A stretch of DNA of 64,000 nucleotides, from assembly GCA_964586235.1 (NCBI GenBank), contig CAZPIO010000021.1, forward strand, positions 12,085 to 76,084, written 5' to 3'. This stretch comes from JAUCQB01 sp964586235 (GTDB lineage Bacteria; Planctomycetota; Phycisphaerae; UBA1845; PWPN01). The notes beneath the pieces are model-generated. The model saw nothing but the letters and a program-made list of their open reading frames with translations, was not told where the DNA came from and ran no database searches. Shown one piece after another: positions 19,951-27,695 of the stretch (its first letter is position 1; each line of letters opens with the position of its first letter). A program made the position numbers and the translations under genes.

Positions 19951-21147
19951 TTATCCGGCGGCGTCGGCCGGCCGGTGTCCGACGGCCACCACCGCGTGCG
20001 GATAATCGGCGGCCGGGATCTGCGTGATGGCCTGCAGCGCGGCCTGTTCCGAGGGTGCGAGCGCTGCCTTGAACCCGCAACCCAGGCCCAACGCCCCGGC
20101 CTGGAGCAGCATCCCGCCGGCGGCGAAACCAGTCTCCAGCCGCTGGTACCAGGTATCGAGACCCGTCCGCGCCAGGCACAGGAGTACGTAACACGGCGCC
20201 GCGGGCAGATCGGGCAGTGCCTGGAGGACGGCCGGCCGCACGTCCGCATTTTGCACCAGTTCCAAGCGGTGATCGCGGCTGGCCATGCTGGAGCCCTGGC
20301 GGTTGCAGTACCGCGAAACCCTTGCGTCCACGACGTAGATGCGATTCGTGAGGAAGTATTGGGCCACCCACGACGGCACGGTCAGGCCCGCGCGCCCGGT
20401 GATCGTCCGGTGCGGCGTGCAACCGTAGGCCGCCCAGAGAAGCTGCGAGAGCTCTTGCGGCGTGAGATCGAGGTCCGGGCGGAGTTCCGCGTCCAGGCGC
20501 AGCCCGGCGAGCACATCCTCCAGCTTGTCGGCGCCGTCGGTGAAAGGGTCGGGCAGCGATCCGTCGGAGGATTTCGCCACGAGCTCGTCGGTCAGCGCGG
20601 GCACGTCGCCGACACCGAAGTTCAGGTCGCCCACCTGAGGGCAGCCGGCAAGCTGGGCGGGGGTGTCCGTCCACAGCGACACCGAGGCAAGCAGTGCACA
20701 CATGTAGGACACGCCGGCGTCGAAGTCCAGCTCGCGATCGTAATTGACCCGCATCGCGTTGAGCACCTTCTCGGTCGAATGCGCCTGCAGTGCATTGTCC
20801 TGCGGCAGGTAGACGCTGGTTCCCGCGATGGTCTTCAGGTAGATCGTCCGGTGGCTGCCGGTCACGGGGGCCCGGCCGGCGGCCCAGAGGATGCTGGCAA
20901 TCTGCTCGGTGGTGGCGCTTCCGTGGAGCCCGATGTGCTTGGAGACCCGGCTGTTCAGGCACAGCTCCACCGATCTGCCGGTGAGCGTCGGTGCCGGCAG
21001 GATCTCCGGCTCGCCGGGTTCTATGAGCCGGCCGCTAAGGCAGCCGCCGATTGCCAGGCCACCGAGCCCCACGGCGGCAGTCTGGCAGAACTGCCGCCGG
21101 CTGATGGCAGGGTTGCCGCGTCTGTTGTCTTCCGGGTTTCCGTCCAT
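19951..21147 (-). CDS. SagB/ThcOx-type nitroreductase-like oxidoreductase, Tat lipoprotein
   Basis: This 398-residue protein begins with a twin-arginine signal, ISRRQFCQTAAVGLGG, and a lipobox I-G-G-C at Cys36, so it should be a Tat-exported lipoprotein. Two nitroreductase-like halves are visible: ATTEQIASILWAAGR with NALQAHSTEKVLNA, and LTPQELSQLLWAAYG with LTVPSWV, NRIYVVD and a terminal GFAAGGMLLQAGALGLG. These are SagB-family blocks for FMN binding; SagB enzymes oxidise azolines in peptide natural products. Export of such an enzyme is unusual. It is divergent from a radical SAM/SPASM gene, suggesting a joint function. AGGAGC precedes ATG 21147. Confidence 0.72.
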   Translation of the reverse strand: MDGNPEDNRRGNPAISRRQFCQTAAVGLGGLAIGGCLSGRLIEPGEPEILPAPTLTGRSVELCLNSRVSKHIGLHGSATTEQIASILWAAGRAPVTGSHRTIYLKTIAGTSVYLPQDNALQAHSTEKVLNAMRVNYDRELDFDAGVSYMCALLASVSLWTDTPAQLAGCPQVGDLNFGVGDVPALTDELVAKSSDGSLPDPFTDGADKLEDVLAGLRLDAELRPDLDLTPQELSQLLWAAYGCTPHRTITGRAGLTVPSWVAQYFLTNRIYVVDARVSRYCNRQGSSMASRDHRLELVQNADVRPAVLQALPDLPAAPCYVLLCLARTGLDTWYQRLETGFAAGGMLLQAGALGLGCGFKAALAPSEQAALQAITQIPAADYPHAVVAVGHRPADAAG

Positions 21148-21352
21148 GAGTTGCTCCTGATCGAAATGCCCCCGTCGGGCGTCACCCGCCGTCGCCGAGC
21201 TTCGACTTCAGAATCATACTGTGATATAGGATTTGTACGCAACATGAACGCGGTGTTTCCCCGATGACCTGGCCCTGGCAGCCGCGTCTGTCAGTGGGGC
21301 GAAGCTTCTGCGGGAGTTGCCCGCCCATTCCGTACCTGCCGTTACAGGTTTG

Positions 21353-21383
21353 TTACACGACAGGCCCCAGCAAGTGGTATACT
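21353..21383 (+). promoter_or_regulatory. Putative promoter of the radical SAM/SPASM gene
   Basis: TATACT (21378-21383) is preceded by TGG, giving an extended -10; TTACAC (21353-21358) is a weak -35 candidate at 19 bases. ATG 21437 follows about 50 bases downstream of the expected start. Confidence 0.35.
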
Positions 21384-21436
21384 CAGGTCAGCAGACTCCG
21401 GCGGCCGGCTTCAGCTCCCGAAGAGGACGATCTGCA

Positions 21437-23572
21437 ATGGCAACCCATTCACGAACACCGCGACACGACCCCTCGCTGACGGCAAGCGATGCGGATGCTT
21501 TCTTCGTCGAGCACGGACGAACGCATGTCCCCCGCCTCGTGCAGTGGATGGCGACGCTCCGTTGTCCGCTTTGCTGCGGGCATTGCCTGGCGGCCGGAGA
21601 TGACGCGCAGGACATGCCGGCTGTCGAGGCCGGCAGGTTGATCGAGCAGGTTGCCGCGATGGGTGTCGAGGAGTTCCTCCTGACCGGCGGGGAACCGCTC
21701 TCGCGGCCTGATCTGCCTGACATCATACACATGCTCCGGGCAAATGGCGTCCGCTGGAGTCTCAACACGGCCATCATGCCCGACCGCGGCACGCGCGAGG
21801 CGATGGAGCAGTGGCCGCCCGGTTTTGTCGCCGTCAGCGTCGACGGCCCCGAGGAAATCCACGACGCGTTTCGCGGCAGGCCCGGGACTTTTCGCCGCGC
21901 GTTGGAGAGCATCTCGTACTTCACCCGGCTCTCTCCGAACGGCGTCGCCGCGGGGACTACGGTCACGACCAAGAACTTCCGACACCTTCCGGCCACGTTC
22001 GGCGTCGTGCTGGAGAGCGGGGCTTCCCAGTGGGGCCTGCATCTGCCGGTGCCGGAGGGCCGGGCGGCCGGGCGCAAGGATCTCTTTCTCTCGCGCAGGC
22101 AGCTCAAGAGGCTCCTCCGCTTCGCCGCTTCCAAGCGCAACCATTTCCCGGTGGTCATGGCTGACGAGATCGGGTACTGCGGGTCGTGGGAGCCGCTGGT
22201 GCGCGGAGGGCCGTTCTTCTGCGGCGCCGGCAGGGCCCAGTGCGTCGTCCTCCCGGACGGCGAGGTTGTCCCGTGCACCACGCTTGACCGCTCGACCAGT
22301 GCCGGGAACGTGCTCCGTCAGCCTCTGCGTGAAATCTGGAACACGGGATTTGCCGCGCTTCGGCGATGGCGGCCCGAGGGCAAGTGCCGGTCGTGCCGGT
22401 ATGCCGTTGCGTGCCGAGGAGGATGCTGGCTCCAGCGCCGGCACGGGACGGAGTGCTTCCGTGACGTGTGGCGCGTGTCTGCCCCGGCCATGGCCGCGGG
22501 ACTTGCGGTGTGCGTCGGACTTGCGGCGGCAGGCCAGGTTTCCGCGGCCGAGGTGCCGGCACCGACCGCGCCGTCGGCCCAGGTAACGGACGTCGAAGCG
22601 GCGAACATGCAGATCCTCCAGAGGAGCATCGTGCTGTGGTACGCGTCGCAGTTCCGTGGCCACCGTGTTCCGGACATCGCCCAGGTGAGACTGGGGCTGA
22701 GCAGGACCCTGCCGGACGATCCAGGCGCGAGGTACTTCCTCCGCTTCACTGATGGAGAGCTTCCGAGAGAGATTGAGGCTGGCGCGAAGGAGATCACAGA
22801 CGCTCTGGAGACGAAACAGCGCTCGCTCTGCCTGATCGGTTTGGCCTGGCGCGACGTGACTGAATGGTGCATCGAAGGCACGCCGCCGTATCGGCGGACC
22901 GAGGCCGAGCGGAAAGCTTTGCGGGAGGTCGTTGGAAAGCTCGGCGAAACAGCGGAGACATGGCGTAGCGAGATCTTCAGGCAAGAGCTTGACCCCTACC
23001 TCCGTCGCCCGTTTCGGTATCGGCGTTTCCTTATGTCGAAGGCCGGGCCGTCGGCGTTTGACCGTTTCTCTGAAGGTCTGGCCAGGAAACGCTGGGGCGC
23101 CAGTCCGGACATGGCCGAGCAGTCCCTCGCAGACCATCCGTACGCAGAGACAATGAACCTGAAGTTCGAACTGCGCGGCACAACGAGGCTGCAATGTGTT
23201 CGCAGCGGGACAACCTCAGACGTCGATGGAACACTCCGTGTTTTCGACCTGCTCATCGTGCCGAAGCAGGAGGGGGCAGGGCCGGTGGTACTGAGGTTCT
23301 CCGTCGGTGGGCAGGACCTGGAGGCGACGCTGCCACCAGGGACCGAGCTGACCTATGGCGATGTGCTGCGACTCGTCCATGAGCAGAACGCGAAGGCATT
23401 CGAGGGCAAGTCCTTCGATCGCTTTCTGGTCGTTGGTAATGTGTATCGAGCATCACCCTTGGCGCTCCCCGAACTGTTCAAGAGAAAACGCGAGTTCGAG
23501 ATGAACAAGAGCGCCTCGCAGCCGATCGCTTATCCCTTCCTGTGGGCCCTGGTCGATCTCTATCTCTTCTGA
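21437..23572 (+). CDS. Radical SAM/SPASM protein fused to a predicted exported C-terminal domain
   Basis: This 711-residue protein has the radical SAM motif C-P-L-C-C-G-H-C with the CX3CX2C pattern at Cys43, Cys47 and Cys50. ITGG-type support is LLTGGEPLSRPD. A full SPASM set follows: Cys262, Cys269 and Cys280, then CX2CX5CX3C at 317, 320, 326 and 330, then Cys340. SPASM enzymes usually modify peptides or proteins. A hydrophobic segment (about residues 350-368, AMAAGLAVCVGLAAAGQVSA) then looks like a signal or transmembrane helix. The remaining 340 residues are an unrecognised soluble domain. ATG 21437 is supported by AGAGGA. The divergent neighbour is a SagB-type enzyme. Confidence 0.8.
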   Translation: MATHSRTPRHDPSLTASDADAFFVEHGRTHVPRLVQWMATLRCPLCCGHCLAAGDDAQDMPAVEAGRLIEQVAAMGVEEFLLTGGEPLSRPDLPDIIHMLRANGVRWSLNTAIMPDRGTREAMEQWPPGFVAVSVDGPEEIHDAFRGRPGTFRRALESISYFTRLSPNGVAAGTTVTTKNFRHLPATFGVVLESGASQWGLHLPVPEGRAAGRKDLFLSRRQLKRLLRFAASKRNHFPVVMADEIGYCGSWEPLVRGGPFFCGAGRAQCVVLPDGEVVPCTTLDRSTSAGNVLRQPLREIWNTGFAALRRWRPEGKCRSCRYAVACRGGCWLQRRHGTECFRDVWRVSAPAMAAGLAVCVGLAAAGQVSAAEVPAPTAPSAQVTDVEAANMQILQRSIVLWYASQFRGHRVPDIAQVRLGLSRTLPDDPGARYFLRFTDGELPREIEAGAKEITDALETKQRSLCLIGLAWRDVTEWCIEGTPPYRRTEAERKALREVVGKLGETAETWRSEIFRQELDPYLRRPFRYRRFLMSKAGPSAFDRFSEGLARKRWGASPDMAEQSLADHPYAETMNLKFELRGTTRLQCVRSGTTSDVDGTLRVFDLLIVPKQEGAGPVVLRFSVGGQDLEATLPPGTELTYGDVLRLVHEQNAKAFEGKSFDRFLVVGNVYRASPLALPELFKRKREFEMNKSASQPIAYPFLWALVDLYLF

Positions 23573-23586
23573 GCGGGCCGTCGCCG

Positions 23587-24708
23587 TCAGCCGGCCGGGC
23601 GAGTACTCTGCCCGTTCAGATGCTCGGTGACACGGGCAAGCACCTCGAAGAGCCGCCAGATCAGCGCGTAATGATCGCCGTCATACCAGTCGATCCTCAC
23701 GTTTCCGATCGATCTGGCCAGCGCCTCGACGCTCGCGGGCGGCACGACGGGATCGCTCCGCGTGTTCACCATCATCACCGTGGCCGGGTCGATCCTGCCC
23801 GCGAAAGTGCACGGTTCGATGAGCTCGAGCTTCTTCGTGATCTCTGCCGGACTCAGCCCGCTGGCCTCGATCGCTTCGCGCACCGATCGCACTTCGGGAG
23901 TCTGCGTGCTCAGCACTCGCGCCAGATCCCCTCCCGCCAGGACGAACACCGAATGGCTGAACCGTCCGTCCACGCCGCTGGCGACGCTCGCAACGAAGCC
24001 GCCGAGGCTCGTGCCCAGGATGCTGATCCGCGTGTGGTCGATCAGCGGTTGAGCGCCCAGCCAGCGGGCTGCGCGGCGGGCATCCATGGCCGACTGCCGG
24101 ACGCCCTCGCACAGGGTGTCGAGGTTCTGGGTGAGGGCCCGCATGCGCTCCCGCTCATTGGGGCGCCGAGGCCCGTAGTAGGCCATCTTGAGCATGAGCC
24201 CGTCGAAGCCCCGAGTCGCGAGATAGTGGCAGATCGCCCTGGACTCGACGAACTTTCCGTCCGAGATGTGCAGGACGATGACCGCGGGGCGTTTTTGGTC
24301 TCCGCGGCAGCGGTAGTAATCGCAGTGGACAGTGTTGTTCTCGGGCACATCGGTGATCACCGGCGACGGGAAGCGCAGGTCGTATACGTCGTAATCCGCG
24401 AGGCCATGCTGCCGGTCCATGGTCCACGCGACATCGCCGGGCGGCTCCTCATAGTGCTTGAGGAGAGCGGCAAGACGCACGTCGTCTGTCGGCTTCATCA
24501 AACGCATCTGCGAAGCCGTGACCGTGCCCTCCAGGTGAAGCGGTCCCGGCGGCAGCGCGGGCAGAGTCGCCGCAGCCGCACTTTCGGGACGGGTGCCCGG
24601 CTGACCCTGCGGATCGACGGCCGCCGACCCGCCGGACGCCGGTCCTGCCAGGGCCGCGCAAACCATCACAAGCCATGAGCCGCCGGCAACACCCAAGCCA
24701 GTCCTCAT
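23587..24708 (-). CDS. Exported alpha/beta hydrolase (esterase-like)
   Basis: This 373-residue protein has a signal-like N-terminus (SWLVMVCAALAGPASG). The alpha/beta hydrolase core is clear: oxyanion-side strand RPAVIVLHISDG, nucleophile elbow ILGTSLGGF with Ser234, acid candidate in VNTRSDPVVPPAS and the terminal His in YDGDHYALIW. The fold covers acetyl esterases and dienelactone-type hydrolases; the substrate is open. GGGAGG precedes ATG 24708. It is convergent with the radical SAM gene (14-base gap). Downstream of its start, on the right, lies the REP-transposase element. Confidence 0.85.
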   Translation of the reverse strand: MRTGLGVAGGSWLVMVCAALAGPASGGSAAVDPQGQPGTRPESAAAATLPALPPGPLHLEGTVTASQMRLMKPTDDVRLAALLKHYEEPPGDVAWTMDRQHGLADYDVYDLRFPSPVITDVPENNTVHCDYYRCRGDQKRPAVIVLHISDGKFVESRAICHYLATRGFDGLMLKMAYYGPRRPNERERMRALTQNLDTLCEGVRQSAMDARRAARWLGAQPLIDHTRISILGTSLGGFVASVASGVDGRFSHSVFVLAGGDLARVLSTQTPEVRSVREAIEASGLSPAEITKKLELIEPCTFAGRIDPATVMMVNTRSDPVVPPASVEALARSIGNVRIDWYDGDHYALIWRLFEVLARVTEHLNGQSTRPAG

Positions 24709-24859
24709 CGCCCAACCTCCCGTCCGGTGGCACTGGACAGCGACCCGTTGACCCGCACGCGAATTCTCATATCGTTGGCGCGCTTCCTGGTCAACACCGC
24801 TCCGCCCAGCGCCCCCTCATCTCCGCGTCTCCGTTTCTCCGCGCCGGGGTGTCGAGGAA

Positions 24860-25670
24860 AAAAGGGGACATCACTAATTATCCAGCCAGATACCGATTAC
24901 TCAGCAGGGTAGAGGGGATATGATTGAATATTGACAGCGGCAGTGGTTACCTGTAGCCTCTGATTCATGCCCCGCACAGCACGAGCCGTCGAAGCCGGTC
25001 TGGTTTATCACGTGATCAACCGCGCCAACGGGCAGATGCGGCTGTTCCACAAGGCCGCGGATTTTGCCGCCTTTGAGGGGGTTCTGGCGGAGGGGCTCGA
25101 ACGATATCCGGTAGATCTTCTGACGTACTGCCTGATGGGCAATCACTGGCACCTGCTATTACGGCCGCGGACGAACAAGGCGTTGGGGCAGTTGATGGGC
25201 TGGGTGGGCGTAACCCACGTGCGCCGACATCATGAGCATTATCACACCCGCGGCGGCGGGCACCTGTACCAGGGGCGGTTCAAGAGTTTCCCGGTGCAGG
25301 ACGACATTCATTTTCTGATCGTCTGCCGTTACGTCGAGGCCAATGCATTGCGGGCGGGTCTGGTGGAGCGGGCCGAAGACTGGTCTTGGGGCGGACTGTA
25401 TGCTCGTCGGCATCGGGGCAAGCCTCTGATGCTGTCAAACTGGCCGGTGGATCGTCCCTCGAACTGGACGGCGGTGGTCAACGAGGCCATGGGCGAGAGA
25501 GATCTGGAACGTCTGCGGGTGAGCGTAAACCGGGGCCGGCCGTGGGGCGGGCTTGACTGGGTGAATGAAACCGCCAAGCGACTGGGGCTGATGTTCACGT
25601 TGAGGAACGCCGGAAGGCCGCCGAGAGCGGCGAGCCAGCGATGGGATGGAAATCAGTGATGTCCCCTTTT
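24860..25670. mobile_element. REP-type tyrosine transposase element with 16-bp terminal inverted repeats
   Basis: AAAAGGGGACATCACT (24860-24875) is the exact reverse complement of the sequence at 25655-25670, and the two bracket one Y1 transposase gene. The right end stops exactly at the stop codon of the DUF4091 gene, sharing base 25670. I see no target-site duplication, which is expected for Y1 single-strand transposition. Confidence 0.8.
24967..25659 (+). CDS. REP-associated tyrosine transposase (RAYT/IS200-like, Y1)
   Basis: This 230-residue protein has the HUH motif in LMGNHWHLLLRP (His60, His62) and the catalytic tyrosine in VCRYVEANALRAGLV (Tyr122), plus the family block GHLYQGRFKS (residues 98-107). 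Y1 enzymes cut and rejoin single-stranded DNA at hairpins. ATG 24967 fits the conserved MPR-start of the family. The C-terminus ends inside the right inverted repeat region. REP-like hairpins exist elsewhere in the window (2.3, 39.6 and 45.0 kb), but nothing shows that this enzyme moves them. Confidence 0.93.
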   Translation: MPRTARAVEAGLVYHVINRANGQMRLFHKAADFAAFEGVLAEGLERYPVDLLTYCLMGNHWHLLLRPRTNKALGQLMGWVGVTHVRRHHEHYHTRGGGHLYQGRFKSFPVQDDIHFLIVCRYVEANALRAGLVERAEDWSWGGLYARRHRGKPLMLSNWPVDRPSNWTAVVNEAMGERDLERLRVSVNRGRPWGGLDWVNETAKRLGLMFTLRNAGRPPRAASQRWDGNQ

Positions 25671-27346
25671 CACTTGCTCAGCTTCTCCAGCAGTTCGTGC
25701 CGGGTTGCCCGGAAGGTCTTCACGTCGGTGTCGTACTTGTCGAAGTCGAGCACGTGCTTGGCAACAATGGCCTTGGCGGCCTCCGGGTCCTTCTCGGCGA
25801 GCTTGGACAGCAGTTCGTAGTCGTTGATGCCGTCGCGCATGGCCTCGAAGCGGATTGAATCCAGCGGACCGTCGTTGCCGGGGTAGACGATCCAGGCATC
25901 GCCGGCCGGGAGGTAAGGCGGCCCGCCGTGCTCGCGGGTAAGCTTCTTGAACGGGTCCTCGGCCGTCCAGAAGTTGTAGCCCCAGTGCAGGTAGCCGGTG
26001 ATGCCGTAGCGGAAGTTGATCCAGTGCAGCAGGCGGGTCTTGATCAGCGGCTGCTCGATGAAGCGGTTGGCGTACTCGCCCTGGGGGAACACGCAGGTGT
26101 AGAACCAGACCTGCTCGCCGGCTTTCTGGCGATCCTGGTAGTGCTGGTAATCCTGGTGCAGGAAATTCAGTTGCGGCACCCAGATATCGATCGCCCCGGT
26201 GAGGTCCCTGGCATGGCAGGCCTCGATGATCTTCATGCCGGGGGCATGCTTCCTGACCAGGGCCGCGATCGCGCGATAGCTGGCGATGTTCTTCTCGATC
26301 GGCTCGTCGGCGAGGTGCTGAACGTAGATGTCCTGCCAGCCCTTCTCCTTCAGGTGGGCCACCAGTAACGGCATGAACTGCGAATAGAAGGTATCCGCCT
26401 CCGGACTGGCCGGATCGACCGACGCGGAGGCCACCTGGCCATCCTTGACCTGGCGGATCTGCACCACGAACGGGGACTCCCACCCCCCGACCCGCCCGCC
26501 GAGATGCCCGCCTTCGATCAGGCCGATCACGCCCTCGTTCTTGAAGATCTCCACCCACTTGTCGAAGCGTGAGAAATCGATCTGGAGCCGGCCGCCGTCG
26601 CCCGCCTTGAACCGGGCGAGAGCAAGAGGCGAGATCAGGGCGACGTTCTGGCGATGCTCGGCCATGTTGCGGGCGTACTTGCCAAGCAGTTCCCAGTACT
26701 CCGGCGAATCCTCCGCGGGGGCAATCTTCATGTGTTGCCAGTGCATGGCGAACCAGTTGGTCACCTGCAACCGCGACTTCCAGACGATGGCCCGGTGAAC
26801 CTGCAGGACCAGGGACATCTGCGTCTGGATGGGGCCGGTCTGGTTGTAAAGCATGAGCCGGCCGCGATAGCTGCCCGGGGCCGACTGCACCGGCACGGGA
26901 ACGGTGATCCAGATTGGCTGGGCCTGGTTGGCGGGGACATTGATCGCGGCGGCCTCGAGCAAGGGATCGGGGTAGTCGGCCGGCGGTTGGCGGAGCTGAT
27001 CCTTCGCCGGGGTCTGCGTCGGCCGATCGACAGGCACGTAGCTGACGAACCTCGCGGGGCGAGGCTGCCGGCGAGCACCTCCCTCGGCCAGCTCCAGAGG
27101 CATCACCGACGCTCGCAGACCGGCTATGGGCTGGTCGGACCGCACGACGATCTGGAAGGTGGCGTACTCACCGCATGCCACCTCCGCGAAAGCCTCGTTG
27201 CCCGGAAGGGGCGTGGCGTCGGGGAACACCTTGATCAGCGGGTCGACCGCCCAGACGTCGATCCGCTGCGGAGCGGGAGCCGCCAGGGCAATGGAGGAAA
27301 GCAGCACCGTCGACACGACCGAAACTGAGAAATACCGGGAGATCAT
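25670..27346 (-). CDS. DUF4091 exported protein (glycosidase-like)
   Basis: This 558-residue protein has a signal peptide (residues 1-22, FSVSVVSTVLLSSIALAA) and AAAGGAG before ATG 27346. An N-terminal beta-rich region (DVWAVDPLIKVFPDATPLP, GEYATFQIVVRSDQPI) is followed by a barrel-like region ending in IKTRLLHWINFRYGITGYLH and WGYNFW, the DUF4091 hallmark. VQHLADEPIEKN may hold a catalytic Asp/Glu pair. The family is structurally related to glycoside hydrolases, without a defined reaction that I know of. Its stop codon abuts the transposase element, so the C-terminus may have been reshaped by insertion. Confidence 0.82.
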   Translation of the reverse strand: MISRYFSVSVVSTVLLSSIALAAPAPQRIDVWAVDPLIKVFPDATPLPGNEAFAEVACGEYATFQIVVRSDQPIAGLRASVMPLELAEGGARRQPRPARFVSYVPVDRPTQTPAKDQLRQPPADYPDPLLEAAAINVPANQAQPIWITVPVPVQSAPGSYRGRLMLYNQTGPIQTQMSLVLQVHRAIVWKSRLQVTNWFAMHWQHMKIAPAEDSPEYWELLGKYARNMAEHRQNVALISPLALARFKAGDGGRLQIDFSRFDKWVEIFKNEGVIGLIEGGHLGGRVGGWESPFVVQIRQVKDGQVASASVDPASPEADTFYSQFMPLLVAHLKEKGWQDIYVQHLADEPIEKNIASYRAIAALVRKHAPGMKIIEACHARDLTGAIDIWVPQLNFLHQDYQHYQDRQKAGEQVWFYTCVFPQGEYANRFIEQPLIKTRLLHWINFRYGITGYLHWGYNFWTAEDPFKKLTREHGGPPYLPAGDAWIVYPGNDGPLDSIRFEAMRDGINDYELLSKLAEKDPEAAKAIVAKHVLDFDKYDTDVKTFRATRHELLEKLSK

Positions 27347-27695
27347 GGCGGCTCCTTTCGCTGAAGAATCTGGCGTACTGACTTCAGGTGAAACATCAGC
27401 TTAACCTCCAGCAGGAGGATTTCAAGGTCCTCACATGCACTGCAGGACCATCCGGACTTCGGCGAAGCGCTTCTCCATCGGAGCGGTCCCGGTGATCCGG
27501 AAGACCGGCATCCCGGCGCCGCAGATCGCCCCTCCGACGGCTGGTCCCAGGCGGTGGGTCAGAGGCCTTCGCCATTTGCGGACCCTGCGGGCTCAACTGG
27601 ACAGAAACACGGTGCTCCGGATACAACCTTCGCATCAGCATCGGCGCGGGCGAGGCCACGTCACACGTTGGCCGTCGTAGACAAGGAGCACCACC
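27347..27695. other. Divergent intergenic region with two small inverted repeats
   Basis: This 349-base gap between divergent genes has no convincing coding frame. It contains the hairpin CCTCC-AGCA-GGAGG (27405-27418) and the inverted pair GGTCCT (27426-27431) and AGGACC (27444-27449). I see no clear promoter hexamers. These palindromes may be operators for either gene. Confidence 0.4.

Noticed and set aside
21437..23572. Anaerobic sulfatase maturase as the identity of the radical SAM/SPASM protein
   Set aside because: The cluster motif surroundings (CPLCCGHC) and the long exported tail do not match typical maturases, despite two sulfatase-family genes in the window.
24860..25670. Classical DDE insertion sequence
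   Set aside because: The enzyme is a Y1 HUH transposase and there are no flanking target duplications.
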